From a virus: DNA of 29,482 nucleotides. The stretch is taken from IMG/VR virus record IMGVR_UViG_3300034374_003180, positions 1-29,482 of that record; one strand, given 5' to 3'. The notes beneath the pieces were generated by a model. That model was not told where the DNA came from. It made no database searches and was given only the letters and a program-made list of their open reading frames with translations. Below are positions 1 to 5,924 of the stretch, piece by piece (positions within the stretch are counted from its first letter, which is position 1; every line of letters starts with the position of its first letter). The translations under genes were made by a program, and so were the position numbers.

Positions 1-59
1 TAATAAGCATCCGCTGATCCGCGATCCATTGGTGATCCGTGTTTGGGAAAGCTATTCAT
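1..59 (-). CDS. Small phage protein of unknown function, 5' part only
   Basis: Only the first 19 codons lie in the window; the gene continues leftward past base 1. The ATG at 57-59 is preceded by a strong AAGGAG ribosome site (68-73 on this strand) and a near-consensus promoter (89-117), so the start is well supported. The visible peptide includes HGSPMDRGSADAYY. I recall a family of small phage proteins beginning with a similar DRGSADxYY motif, but know no function for it. Confidence 0.75.
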   Translation of the reverse strand, partial: MNSFPKHGSPMDRGSADAY

Positions 60-88
60 ATTTGGTTCTCCTTATTGCCGATAAGAAC

Positions 89-117
89 ACAATATTTTAT
101 TTTTGTGGATATGTCAA
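89..117 (-). promoter_or_regulatory. Sigma70-type promoter with TATCCACA in the spacer
   Basis: On the minus strand the -35 is TTGACA (112-117), the spacer is 17 bp and the -10 is TATTGT (89-94). The word TATCCACA occupies 104-111, directly after the -35. The leader then runs through GGCAATAAGGAGAA to the ATG at 59. The same design recurs at 1376, 17184 and 17246, and in part at 4917. Confidence 0.75.
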
Positions 118-125
118 CACCTTTT

Positions 126-140
126 GTGAAATTATTTCAC
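126..140. promoter_or_regulatory. 15-bp perfect palindrome, candidate operator
   Basis: GTGAAATTATTTCAC is a perfect inverted repeat around one central base, lying 8 bp upstream of the -35 of the promoter at 89-117. Its location suits an activator or repressor site. A run of T follows on the plus strand, so a weak plus-strand terminator cannot be excluded. Confidence 0.45.
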
Positions 141-168
141 TTTTTTGTGCATCAATCCATATTCTGTA

Positions 169-504
169 TTACAAGCCGAATATGCGTTTCATTGTTTTTG
201 TAATGAAATACCCTTCATGTTGCGGGTGTCGCGCCATAAATAAACGGGCGTACAGCGCAATAAAGTCATTGGAAACTTTATAAACTTCGTCATGCGTCAT
301 TGCAGTTTCCCATCTGACCCTGTTAGCGACCATCCAAGCGGAGCCGCGCTTAGGTCGACGCTGTATCATTTGTAAGCTGAACTGCTCAAAGAACTGAAAG
401 GTCGCTGGATTGGTGCGCATGTGATATAAGAACTCAGTAGCAAGACATCCCTTTTCATTTGTCTTAACGCTATCAAGATAGTTAAAGAACTCATTCTCAT
501 TCAT
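169..504 (-). CDS. Hypothetical protein, 111 aa
   Basis: Leftward gene of unknown function. The ATG at 504 has an AGGAA ribosome site about 9 bases upstream. The product is mixed charged and aromatic with no signal peptide or membrane segment. It is followed by the promoter of the next leftward gene, so it is probably the last gene of the small operon starting at 1349. No family was recognised. Confidence 0.7.
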   Translation of the reverse strand: MNENEFFNYLDSVKTNEKGCLATEFLYHMRTNPATFQFFEQFSLQMIQRRPKRGSAWMVANRVRWETAMTHDEVYKVSNDFIALYARLFMARHPQHEGYFITKTMKRIFGL

Positions 505-525
505 AGTCTGGTTTCCTTTTTTTGA

Positions 526-813
526 TTACATCCATATTGTGCATGTGCCGCGACCATAAAAGTATTCATCTGGCATATCTGCGACAGTGTAGACAACTCT
601 GTATCTTTGACCGATGTTGTCTTTGATTTGATCTTCGCTGGTAAGCTGTTCTTCCTCTGGTCGATTGATTGTTACACCATCTCTCTTGATTGAGTTATTA
701 TGAGTAATTGTTATTTCGGACCCTTGCTCAAAATGCCAAATTGCCCACTCCTCATTGTAAGTCCAGAATACCCTTCTAGGCGTTGAAATCCTAAACTGTA
801 GTTTAGCTGTCAT
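526..813 (-). CDS. Hypothetical protein, 95 aa
   Basis: Leftward gene of unknown function. The frame can be extended to a TTG at 825, but the ATG at 813 is preferred: it has a GGGGG ribosome site five bases upstream and overlaps the end of the upstream gene by 11 bases, the tight coupling seen along this operon. The product is soluble-looking, with several W and Y residues (VFWTYNEEWAIWHFEQG) suggesting a small beta-rich domain. No family recognised. Confidence 0.7.
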   Translation of the reverse strand: MTAKLQFRISTPRRVFWTYNEEWAIWHFEQGSEITITHNNSIKRDGVTINRPEEEQLTSEDQIKDNIGQRYRVVYTVADMPDEYFYGRGTCTIWM

Positions 814-1021
814 CGTTACCCCCAAAGCATTGGTTCCACTCTTCTGGGATAATTCCCGACATCAAGAACTCGCGCTCATCATCGTTAAGCTGTGGCATTG
901 CGTGCTGGATAAGTCTGCCGCTCTGCCAATCGTCAAGCTGCTCTTTGGTTATGGGCAGTTCCATTTCGTTAAGTTTTCCAGTTAACATACTGCGCTTTTG
1001 GATAAACATTCTGTGCCTCAT
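803..1021 (-). CDS. Small conserved phage protein, 72 aa
   Basis: The ATG at 1021 overlaps the upstream stop in an ATGA arrangement and has a GGGGGA ribosome site 7 bases away, so I prefer it to the TTG at 1036. The product carries the pattern KRSMLTGK, then ITKEQLDDWQSG, LIQHAMPQL and GIIPEEW. I recall very similar small proteins in many marine and alphaproteobacterial phages, always without an assigned function. Confidence 0.75.
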   Translation of the reverse strand: MRHRMFIQKRSMLTGKLNEMELPITKEQLDDWQSGRLIQHAMPQLNDDEREFLMSGIIPEEWNQCFGGNDDS

Positions 1022-1185
1022 TGTTTTGTCCCCCAAGCATCGTCCATAAGGATTTGTTTGACTTGTGCTTCGGTCAGATCAAAGTGCCTCGCAACCTGCT
1101 TTATGGTTACGTTCATATTGCTGTCAAAGAACCAGCAAATTTCTTTCCGCATCATAAGGTCAACTTCTGAAATCCAATCGCCCAT
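1018..1185 (-). CDS. Small protein with helix-turn-helix-like segment, 55 aa
   Basis: The ATG at 1185 has GGGAG eight bases upstream; a longer frame from 1200 lacks a ribosome site. Residues TIKQVARHFDLTEAQVKQIL in the second half have the spacing and hydrophobic pattern of a helix-turn-helix, so a small DNA-binding role is plausible but not shown. It lies two bases downstream of the gene at 1188-1349 and overlaps the next start by 4 bases, so it is translationally coupled on both sides. Confidence 0.65.
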   Translation of the reverse strand: MGDWISEVDLMMRKEICWFFDSNMNVTIKQVARHFDLTEAQVKQILMDDAWGTKQ

Positions 1186-1187
1186 TT

Positions 1188-1349
1188 TCAATACTCCCAA
1201 ATTGGTGAGAACCCGATGTCATGATCAAGGTAAACAACTGCTGATCCCAAGAATTTCCAATCGCATGACTTTGCGATGTATTCGCCCCAAGTTTTAGCTT
1301 CGTCTAAAGTGCTGAAGATTTTTTCTGATGTAAGTCTGTTAGCAATCAT
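1188..1349 (-). CDS. Small hypothetical protein, 53 aa
   Basis: A short leftward frame beginning MIANRLTSEKIFSTLDEAKT and ending FSPIWEY. The ATG at 1349 is preceded by AAAAGGAGAA and by a promoter with 17-bp spacing at 1376-1404, so it looks like the first gene of the leftward cluster that runs to 169. The ATG at 1354 can be excluded because it meets TGA after one codon. A single-domain alpha/beta protein is likely. No family recognised. Confidence 0.7.
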   Translation of the reverse strand: MIANRLTSEKIFSTLDEAKTWGEYIAKSCDWKFLGSAVVYLDHDIGFSPIWEY

Positions 1350-1375
1350 GTCATTTTCTCCTTTTGCCTATTTAA

Positions 1376-1404
1376 CGAATATCACAAGATTGTGGATAGG
1401 TCAA
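1376..1404 (-). promoter_or_regulatory. Sigma70-type promoter with TATCCACA in the spacer
   Basis: On the minus strand: -35 TTGACC (1399-1404), 17-bp spacer, -10 TATTCG (1376-1381). TATCCACA lies directly after the -35 (1391-1398), exactly as in the promoter at 89-117. The leader contains AGGCAAAAGGAGAA before the ATG at 1349. Confidence 0.7.
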
Positions 1405-1452
1405 CATCTTTTTTAAAATAATCATCGTTAATTTTACATAAAGTAACATCAG

Positions 1453-1479
1453 AAAAAATGGTAGCCCTTACGAGGGCTA
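1453..1479 (-). terminator. Intrinsic terminator for leftward transcription
   Basis: A 7-bp stem with four-base loop (TAGCCCT-TACG-AGGGCTA, 1462-1479) is followed on the minus strand by CC and then ATTTTTT (A-run 1453-1458 on plus). It lies past the end of the leftward recombination operon, beyond the antisense of rusA, and before the promoter of the next leftward operon. The hairpin is also close upstream of the rusA start. Confidence 0.7.
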
Positions 1480-1496
1480 TCTACTATATCTAGTGC

Positions 1497-1970
1497 ATGG
1501 CACTACAGATATGTGAATTTAAAGTATATGGCACACCAATAGGTAAAGGCAGACCGCGCTTTACTCGTAATGGTCATACTTACACGCCAACCAAAACCAA
1601 AGACTATGAAAAGCGGGTTGCTTCGGCTGCATGGGCAGAAATGAAACGACAGGGTATCCAGCCTACAGATAGGCGGGTCAATATGATAATTACAGCGTTC
1701 TTTGATATTCCTAAGTCATACTCAAAGGCTAAGACGATAGAATGCCAATGTGGAATAGTTATACCGCCACGCCCTGATATAGATAACATCGGTAAAATCA
1801 TTGCGGATGCTTGCAACAAAATTGTTTATGTAGATGACGCTCAAATTTGGTTTTTGGCTATGTCAAAGCAATATTGTGATCAAGGACAGCAAGCTCATGT
1901 CCATGTTAAAGTTCAGTGGGATGATCCGAGTAAGAATAGTCGGGACCATATAGTTCTCGCCACAATTTAG
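1497..1970 (+). CDS. rusA: RusA-family Holliday junction resolvase, 157 aa
   Basis: RusA enzymes are small dimeric endonucleases that cut four-way junctions during recombination and packaging. The N-terminal GTPIGKGRPRF segment and the later PPRPDIDNIGK and YVDDAQI segments fit the family; the acidic residues D94, D96, D113 and D114 are the expected metal ligands, with K100 nearby. Length is usual for the family. No ribosome site precedes the ATG; a TATATC hexamer six bases upstream (1485-1490) would place transcription start at the ATG itself, so a leaderless message is possible. The gene points rightward, against its recombination partners, and its last 65 bases overlap the HNH gene tail-to-tail. 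Confidence 0.9.
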   Translation: MALQICEFKVYGTPIGKGRPRFTRNGHTYTPTKTKDYEKRVASAAWAEMKRQGIQPTDRRVNMIITAFFDIPKSYSKAKTIECQCGIVIPPRPDIDNIGKIIADACNKIVYVDDAQIWFLAMSKQYCDQGQQAHVHVKVQWDDPSKNSRDHIVLATI

Positions 1971-2238
1971 GCTGTCTGTGTATAGCTACCTTTGAGCTAT
2001 CCCAAAGACCTTGATGATGCCCTTCGCACAATGGAATAGCGTCTAAATCAGAACGCTTCCTTGTGCTATATCTATCGTGAATGGGATGGTGCGCTGTGGT
2101 CGCTGACATTTGAACCTCATTAAAAGTTTTACAAATAATGCAGCGTCTTGATCTTATTGATTGTAAAAAGCGTTCATTCTTCTGTTTTTTGGATTTGTCT
2201 TTCAGTCCTACGGGCGGCTTGTTCGCCAAGTTTGTCAT
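1906..2238 (-). CDS. HNH-type nuclease, Ref/DUF968-like, 110 aa
   Basis: A zinc-binding HNH pattern is clear: C33-x2-C36, then H50-H51, D66, and C71-x2-H74-H75 within PLCEGHHQG. This arrangement resembles the C-terminal nuclease domain of phage P1 Ref (a RecA-dependent nuclease) and the DUF968 phage proteins; I cannot separate these by eye. The N-terminal 25 residues are lysine-rich and probably disordered. It is the last gene of the leftward recombination operon, with GAGAGG ten bases before the ATG, and overlaps rusA on the opposite strand by 65 bases. Confidence 0.8.
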   Translation of the reverse strand: MTNLANKPPVGLKDKSKKQKNERFLQSIRSRRCIICKTFNEVQMSATTAHHPIHDRYSTRKRSDLDAIPLCEGHHQGLWDSSKVAIHRQPKLWRELYGPDYSYSDHPTEL

Positions 2239-2243
2239 GGAAA

Positions 2244-2588
2244 TTAACCTCTCTTCGCAAAAGGTCCATCTGTTCTTTTATCTCCGAGTTCACCATAGTC
2301 CCCTGCGATGATTTCAGAAATTCGTCCTTGATTGACATTGTATTTCTCCGCTAATGCCCTTGTACTCATCCAAGGCTCTTGCAGATGCCATTGTAACACA
2401 CTGTCTCTTATTTGTGGAGTTATGGGGTTCGCGGTCGCTGGTGCTTTTTGATTTTTGTGTTTTTTCCGCACCATATGACTAAGCGCGGATTGCACAGACG
2501 CCCTTATGAACATGGGGTCAGATGTGCCATCTTCCATTGCGTCCAGAAGTCGTTCTAATATTGCTCTAGCGCGTGGAATGTCGCTCAT
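2244..2588 (-). CDS. Helix-turn-helix protein, 114 aa
   Basis: Residues MSTRALAEKYNVNQGRISEI near position 75-95 form a convincing helix-turn-helix, so a DNA-binding role is likely. The N-terminal half is helical, the middle rich in K, N and A. It overlaps the upstream gene by 4 bases (ATGA) and is followed 5 bases later by the HNH gene. It could be a regulator of the operon or a recombination accessory factor; nothing in the sequence decides. Confidence 0.7.
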   Translation of the reverse strand: MSDIPRARAILERLLDAMEDGTSDPMFIRASVQSALSHMVRKKHKNQKAPATANPITPQIRDSVLQWHLQEPWMSTRALAEKYNVNQGRISEIIAGDYGELGDKRTDGPFAKRG

Positions 2589-2830
2589 TGTAGAAACCTT
2601 TCTTTGATTAAGCCATTGTAATCGAAAACCATAAGGTCCTCTAACTCTGGGTGCATAATGATTATTATATTAGAGCCAAGTCCGTTACTTTCAGAGAAAA
2701 TCGGGAAAGGACATAAGGTAATCGCTTCATTGTCAAACATATCAAAAAGTTTTGGCAATGCGGCGCACATTTGCTCAATCGAAACGCCTTCCCCTCTAAA
2801 TACTTCATATAGCTCAGTTTTATCTGTCAT
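2585..2830 (-). CDS. Hypothetical protein, 81 aa
   Basis: Short acidic protein of unknown function inside the leftward recombination operon. Its start overlaps the end of the upstream gene by 11 bases and its stop overlaps the next start (ATGA), so it is co-translated. There is a central hydrophobic stretch (NIIIIM) too short for a membrane segment. No family recognised. Confidence 0.65.
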   Translation of the reverse strand: MTDKTELYEVFRGEGVSIEQMCAALPKLFDMFDNEAITLCPFPIFSESNGLGSNIIIIMHPELEDLMVFDYNGLIKERFLQ

Positions 2831-3233
2831 TTAATAACTCCATTGGGTCAAAGCCTATTGCCTCTGACAGTTTCTGCATTACTGCCTCAAAGAATGTATT
2901 GAACTCTTGCTGGTCCATTTTGTCTAAAGCAATGCTGTCAGGGAAATAATAAACCCCGCCAAATTCGCTTGCTACAACCTGATAGTATCCACAGGCTATT
3001 TTAAGCTCTCTATGCAAATGCTCTGATGTAGGCCAGCGTCCAGTAGCCTTGACCACTTTCCCCAGAATTGACCAATACATTTTATGATGTTCGGGCGACC
3101 TGTCTCTTAAAGGCAATAAGGAGAATGCAGTGCCGCCCGAACACTGAGCCAACATTTCCGCATCATATGGAGTAGCTGGCTCAAGAACCCCGCTGGACAT
3201 GCGTACTGTTATGCGGGGTTGTTCTTTCTTCAT
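2820..3233 (-). CDS. DUF1367/NinB-like recombination-associated protein, 137 aa
   Basis: The central part (SPEHHKMYWSILGKVVKATG, then a helix ending LKIACGYYQVV, then FPDSIALDKMDQQEF) follows the layout I remember for phage DUF1367 proteins, which lie with ERF, SSB and RusA-type genes and are related in position to lambda NinB. The family is thought to take part in recombination but its biochemistry is not settled. It sits directly downstream of the SSB gene here. Family placement is from pattern memory only. Confidence 0.6.
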   Translation of the reverse strand: MKKEQPRITVRMSSGVLEPATPYDAEMLAQCSGGTAFSLLPLRDRSPEHHKMYWSILGKVVKATGRWPTSEHLHRELKIACGYYQVVASEFGGVYYFPDSIALDKMDQQEFNTFFEAVMQKLSEAIGFDPMELLNDR

Positions 3234-3250
3234 ATCAGGACTTTTTCTTT

Positions 3251-3610
3251 TTAAAAAGGTATTGCGTCATCATAATCTGGGTCTGCTTTCTGTTGAGTTG
3301 GTGACATATTGACCTCATGCGATTTAGATCGTTGCCCCAGCGTTAAGCTGGACACTCTACATTGCAAATATTTATTGCCGTTATACTCTCGCCAACTTAA
3401 ATCTCCGACAACGGTAAGTTGTTTGCCCTTCTCAATGTATGGAGCAACAGCTTCACCAGCTTTGCCCCAATAATTACAATCAAAGAAATAGGTTTCATTT
3501 GCTCTTTTGTCATTAACAGCCAGAGAAAATGAGCAAACCACATCACCATTCTGAGTTGTTCTTATCTCTGCATCTCTTACTGCATTTCCGACCAATGTTA
3601 TCATTTTCAT
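3251..3610 (-). CDS. ssb: Single-stranded DNA-binding protein, 119 aa
   Basis: An OB-fold SSB that coats single-stranded DNA in replication and recombination. Visible family features are ITLVGNAVRDAEIR at the start, FSLAVND, YFFDCNYWGKAGE, an Lxx-x-GDL strand and the acidic tip DYDDAIPF at the C-terminus, the peptide that recruits partner enzymes. It is short, with a linker of only about 20 residues. GGAG lies 8 bases before the ATG, which overlaps the ERF stop by 4 bases. Confidence 0.93.
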   Translation of the reverse strand: MKMITLVGNAVRDAEIRTTQNGDVVCSFSLAVNDKRANETYFFDCNYWGKAGEAVAPYIEKGKQLTVVGDLSWREYNGNKYLQCRVSSLTLGQRSKSHEVNMSPTQQKADPDYDDAIPF

Positions 3611-4215
3611 TTTATAATCTCCGCTTCACGGTTATTGTAAGCAAGCTCTAGTTCGCTTGCTCTGATGCTGTTAAAACCCTTTATATTAGAAATCAGGTTA
3701 TGCACCTCAGGGCCAAACTGTATCATTTGATCCGCTGTCGCATCGGTTAAAAAGGTTTCCAGCTTTTCCGCTCTGTTTAACATTTCCTGTTGCTGTCTTG
3801 TAAGGCGCTTTTCTTTGACGTCTTGCTTAACCTGCATTCTCCCCATGCCAACCGCTGTGTTGCCATCATCATCTGCGACTGCAATACCCGTTAAAGATAG
3901 CAAACCATATCTACGTGCATAGGTAATCGCGCCACCTAAAGACTGCATGTCGCCTTTCTTGTATTCTAGGTACACTTTGCTGTGAAATCCCTCGCCTGTT
4001 TCATGGAGAATTTCCGTTCTTACATAAAAACCATGTTCATCTGCATTACAGCACTGTATAATAGCAAATCCATGTGCATGGAATACTGGAAAAACAGCGT
4101 CTTGAACTGATTGCAAGTCCGCATAGCTGTTTTTCAAAAATGGGTTTGTTGCGTTTTTTAAGGCGACCCCCATTTCACTTTGCGCTTTTGTAAACGCTTT
4201 GATTGCGTCAGTCAT
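3607..4215 (-). CDS. erf: ERF-family single-strand annealing recombinase, 202 aa
   Basis: ERF proteins (phage P22 type) anneal complementary single strands and circularise or repair phage DNA. The N-terminal domain has NPFLKNSYADLQSVQDAV and the diagnostic MQSLGGAITYARRYGLLSL followed by VADDDGN, all family hallmarks. The C-terminal 60 residues are helical and charged. The start overlaps the upstream stop in a TAATG junction with AAGGA upstream, and the next gene is ssb, its usual partner. Confidence 0.93.
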   Translation of the reverse strand: MTDAIKAFTKAQSEMGVALKNATNPFLKNSYADLQSVQDAVFPVFHAHGFAIIQCCNADEHGFYVRTEILHETGEGFHSKVYLEYKKGDMQSLGGAITYARRYGLLSLTGIAVADDDGNTAVGMGRMQVKQDVKEKRLTRQQQEMLNRAEKLETFLTDATADQMIQFGPEVHNLISNIKGFNSIRASELELAYNNREAEIIK

Positions 4216-4697
4216 TATTTCATCCTTATTGATATAGTTTCGGGTCCAGCGACCAATTCGGCCCCATCAATCTGAACTCCAGCTTTCAGTTGATTTTTTA
4301 TTGCTACTTTATCTGGTGTGATAGTCACCTTGCAGAGTTGACTTGGTATCTTCCTTTCGTCGTGTATTAGCAAAGCCTCTGCGCCTTTGCGTAATGATAT
4401 GGTTGCGAGTGTATGTGGTATTTTGCTTTGTCCCGTCCAAAGCAGTAGACGCTTTAGTGATAGCTTGAGACTATCGCGGCGTCTCTGAATTGTATTCTTG
4501 CGATTGCTGTATTTTTCTATAATGGTTTGAACGGCCTCATATTGAGCATCGGTCTCTACGATTTGTTCAATAATGCTCCCTACAGCTTCCATAACATCTG
4601 TTTCCCCATCAAGTGTATCCCAGAATACTTCTAAGTCATCTTTAAACGGAGCAAGTTCCTCAGAAAGCATTGTAATAATTGCGCTGTCTAGTTTCAT
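4215..4697 (-). CDS. Gp157-like phage protein, 160 aa
   Basis: Resembles the siphovirus Gp157 family: a first half of heptad-like helices (residues 1-95, including FWDTLDGETD and a K/R-rich helix QRRRDSLKLSLKRLL), then a beta-rich tail with ATISLRKGAEAL and ISIRMK. Gp157 was linked to phage resistance in Streptococcus thermophilus phage work, but in genomes it almost always lies next to ERF and SSB genes, as here, suggesting a recombination role. It overlaps the upstream gene by 4 bases. Confidence 0.85.
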   Translation of the reverse strand: MKLDSAIITMLSEELAPFKDDLEVFWDTLDGETDVMEAVGSIIEQIVETDAQYEAVQTIIEKYSNRKNTIQRRRDSLKLSLKRLLLWTGQSKIPHTLATISLRKGAEALLIHDERKIPSQLCKVTITPDKVAIKNQLKAGVQIDGAELVAGPETISIRMK

Positions 4698-4888
4698 GGG
4701 GTTTTTCTCCCGTGCGCAATTTCAATGGCCTTGTTAATAATATCAGTCATTCCAACTGGTATTGATCGCTGCAAATACTTGAGGTGATCTATTTCACCAG
4801 CTTCATATTGATCGTCAACTTGTCGCTGATGATCAATGAAAAGTTTGATTAATTCATCCTTCAAGTCAGCTGTGCTGGGTCTTTTCAC
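4694..4888 (-). CDS. Hypothetical protein, first gene of leftward operon, 64 aa
   Basis: The start is GTG at 4886-4888: AAGGAG lies 6 bases upstream, and the nearby ATG (4894) meets a stop after two codons. Product is a small charged helical protein with no recognised family. It is the first gene after the switch promoter at 4917-4945 and is coupled by a 4-base overlap to the Gp157-like gene. Confidence 0.7.
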   Translation of the reverse strand: MKRPSTADLKDELIKLFIDHQRQVDDQYEAGEIDHLKYLQRSIPVGMTDIINKAIEIAHGRKTP

Positions 4889-4910
4889 GTCATTCTCCTT
4901 AAATTGCCTG

Positions 4911-4938
4911 TTTACTTATCTATCGAAAATGATAAATA
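4911..4938 (+). promoter_or_regulatory. Possible rightward promoter of the Cro-like gene
   Basis: TTTACT (4911-4916), 16-bp spacer, TAAATA (4933-4938), overlapping the leftward promoter almost completely. AGAAGGA lies upstream of the ATG at 4968. Boxes are weaker than those of the leftward promoter. Confidence 0.45.
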
Positions 4939-4945
4939 ATGTAAA
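4917..4945 (-). promoter_or_regulatory. Leftward promoter of the recombination operon
   Basis: Minus strand: -35 TTTACA (4940-4945), 17-bp spacer, -10 TAGATA (4917-4922). The leader then carries CAGGCAATTTAAGGAGAA before the GTG at 4888, the same leader type as at the 59, 1349, 17154 and 17300 starts, but without the TATCCACA word. Confidence 0.7.
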
Positions 4946-4967
4946 GAAAAAAATAGAAGGATTAACA

Positions 4968-5159
4968 ATGGAAGAAAAAACTAGCGGTTACATATCTGTT
5001 GAAGAGGCACGAGAGCGCCTCAAAGATAGGCGACTTAAATATGTAGCGGAAAGCATAGGCGTTACATACATGAGCCTCAGTAGATTGATGAGAGGCGAAG
5101 GTAATCCCTCATTTAAGCTGTTGAGCGGCTTGACGGATTATTTTAATGAGAGGCCATAA
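4968..5159 (+). CDS. Cro/CI-type (XRE) small repressor, 63 aa
   Basis: A one-domain helix-turn-helix protein: LKYVAESIGVTYMSLSRLM is the helix-turn-helix, followed by RGEGNPSFKLLSGLTDYF, the usual fourth and fifth helices of the XRE fold. With only 63 residues it has no oligomerisation or cleavage domain, so it resembles Cro more than CI. The frame is open further upstream to 4836, but the ATG at 4968 with GAAGGA upstream gives a normal start. It is transcribed divergently from the recombination operon across a large inverted repeat, the classic layout of an autoregulated switch. Confidence 0.85.
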   Translation: MEEKTSGYISVEEARERLKDRRLKYVAESIGVTYMSLSRLMRGEGNPSFKLLSGLTDYFNERP

Positions 5160-5183
5160 AAAAAGACCCCCGCTCGGAGGGTC
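5158..5183 (-). terminator. GC hairpin with U-tract on the minus strand
   Basis: GACCCCC-GCTC-GGAGGGTC (5165-5183, one bulged A) forms a stem preceded on plus by seven A. Read leftward it is a hairpin followed by TTTTTTT, a normal intrinsic terminator shape. It lies just after the Cro-like gene and would stop transcription entering from the right; as a plus-strand terminator it lacks a U-tract. Confidence 0.5.
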
Positions 5184-5196
5184 CAGATATGAGGCA

Positions 5197-5204
5197 GTTC
5201 GAAC
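5197..5204. promoter_or_regulatory. GTTCGAAC palindrome
   Basis: Perfect 8-bp palindrome in the 75-base gap between the Cro-like gene and the replication initiator. It may be a regulatory site; there is no second copy nearby, so support is weak. Confidence 0.25.
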
Positions 5205-5211
5205 AGTAGTA

Positions 5212-5233
5212 AAACTTAAAGAGGATTAAGTTT
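5212..5233 (+). promoter_or_regulatory. Hairpin holding the ribosome site of the replication initiator
   Basis: AAACTTAA (5212-5219) and TTAAGTTT (5226-5233) are a perfect 8-bp inverted repeat. The six-base loop is AGAGGA, the ribosome site, and the repeat ends one base before the ATG at 5235. In RNA it would display the ribosome site in a loop; as DNA it could be an operator. Confidence 0.6.
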
Positions 5234-5234
5234 C

Positions 5235-5924
5235 ATGTCCCATTATATGACCGCTCTTGCCATGAAGCAAGTAGGATTAAAGCCAGCAACGAAAATAGTT
5301 CTTTATTGGCTTTCTGATCATCATAACAGCGAAACAGGAGAATGTTTCCCTAGCCATAAAAGATTAGCGGAGCTTTGCGAGATGACAGACCGCAGCGTTC
5401 GCAATCACCTTGAGGAGTTGCAAAATTTGGGCCTCATAAAGATCGTAGAGAGAAAGCGCGATAATGGCTCACAGACTAGCAATAGCTACCTACTGCAACT
5501 TATGGATACTTATGGCGACAACCACCCTAGGAAAAATATTCCTACCCCCTTGGAAAATATTTCCGACCAGCCAAGGAAAAATATTCCTACCCTTAACCTT
5601 GGAAATAATAATCATGTAATTGAACCTAATAGGGCAAAATCAAAAAGAGCTACTTCTTTGCCAGATCAATGGGTTCCAAACCAAAAGAATATTGCAGATG
5701 CAATATCAAGAGATTTTACAGAAGAGGAAATAACACATGAAGCGGAACAGTTCAGAAATTATCACCTTTCCAAAGGATCAACTTTCAAATCATGGGATGC
5801 AGCATGGCGCACATGGCTTGGCAACGCTAGAAAGTTTTCCAAAGCATATAACGCCAGAACAGGCGGCAATGCTCAAACAATGCTGTCAGCATTTGGTAAA
5901 CTCGCAAATAGATTGCAAGGATGA
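5235..5924 (+). CDS. Replication initiator, lambda O-like, with internal iterons, 229 aa
   Basis: N-terminal winged-helix domain (residues about 15-90): YWLSDHHNSETGECFPSHKR, then LAELCEMTDRSVRNHLEELQ and LGLIKIVERKRDNG, as in phage O-type initiators. Residues 95-128 are a linker encoded by four iteron-like repeats (5526-5613). The C-terminal part has FRNYHLSKGS followed by SWDAAWRTWLGNA, a pattern common in phage initiator proteins, where the domain is thought to contact the helicase or loader. It is followed by an overlapping gene that could be the loader. I infer it binds the repeats in its own gene to start replication, as lambda O does. Confidence 0.85.
   Translation: MSHYMTALAMKQVGLKPATKIVLYWLSDHHNSETGECFPSHKRLAELCEMTDRSVRNHLEELQNLGLIKIVERKRDNGSQTSNSYLLQLMDTYGDNHPRKNIPTPLENISDQPRKNIPTLNLGNNNHVIEPNRAKSKRATSLPDQWVPNQKNIADAISRDFTEEEITHEAEQFRNYHLSKGSTFKSWDAAWRTWLGNARKFSKAYNARTGGNAQTMLSAFGKLANRLQG
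5526..5613. repeat. Four iteron-like repeats: candidate replication origin
   Basis: Four 17-bp units start at 5526, 5548, 5571 and 5597: CCTAGGAAAAATATTCC, CCTTGGAAAATATTTCC, CCAAGGAAAAATATTCC and CCTTGGAAATAATAATC. Spacing is 22, 23 and 26 bp, about two helical turns. The first three contain a near-palindromic GGAA-N5-TTCC or GGAAA-ATA-TTTCC core; the fourth is degenerate. AT-rich sequence follows to the right. Lambda ori has the same plan: four near-palindromic iterons at similar spacing in the middle of gene O with an AT-rich side. Confidence 0.75.

Larger units (their letters stand above)
4911..4945. promoter_or_regulatory. Large inverted repeat in divergent switch, candidate operator
   Basis: TTTACTTATCTATC (4911-4924) is matched by GATAAATAATGTAAA (4931-4945) as an imperfect inverted repeat around GAAAAT; the arms differ by one substitution and one extra base. 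The -35 and -10 boxes of the leftward promoter sit in opposite arms, so a bound repressor would cover both. The neighbouring Cro-like gene is the natural candidate for its binder. Confidence 0.7.

Noticed and set aside
29-283. Rightward 84-residue open frame at the left edge
   Set aside because: It crosses the promoter at 89-117, the palindrome and the end of a leftward gene, and has no ribosome site; it is a shadow frame.
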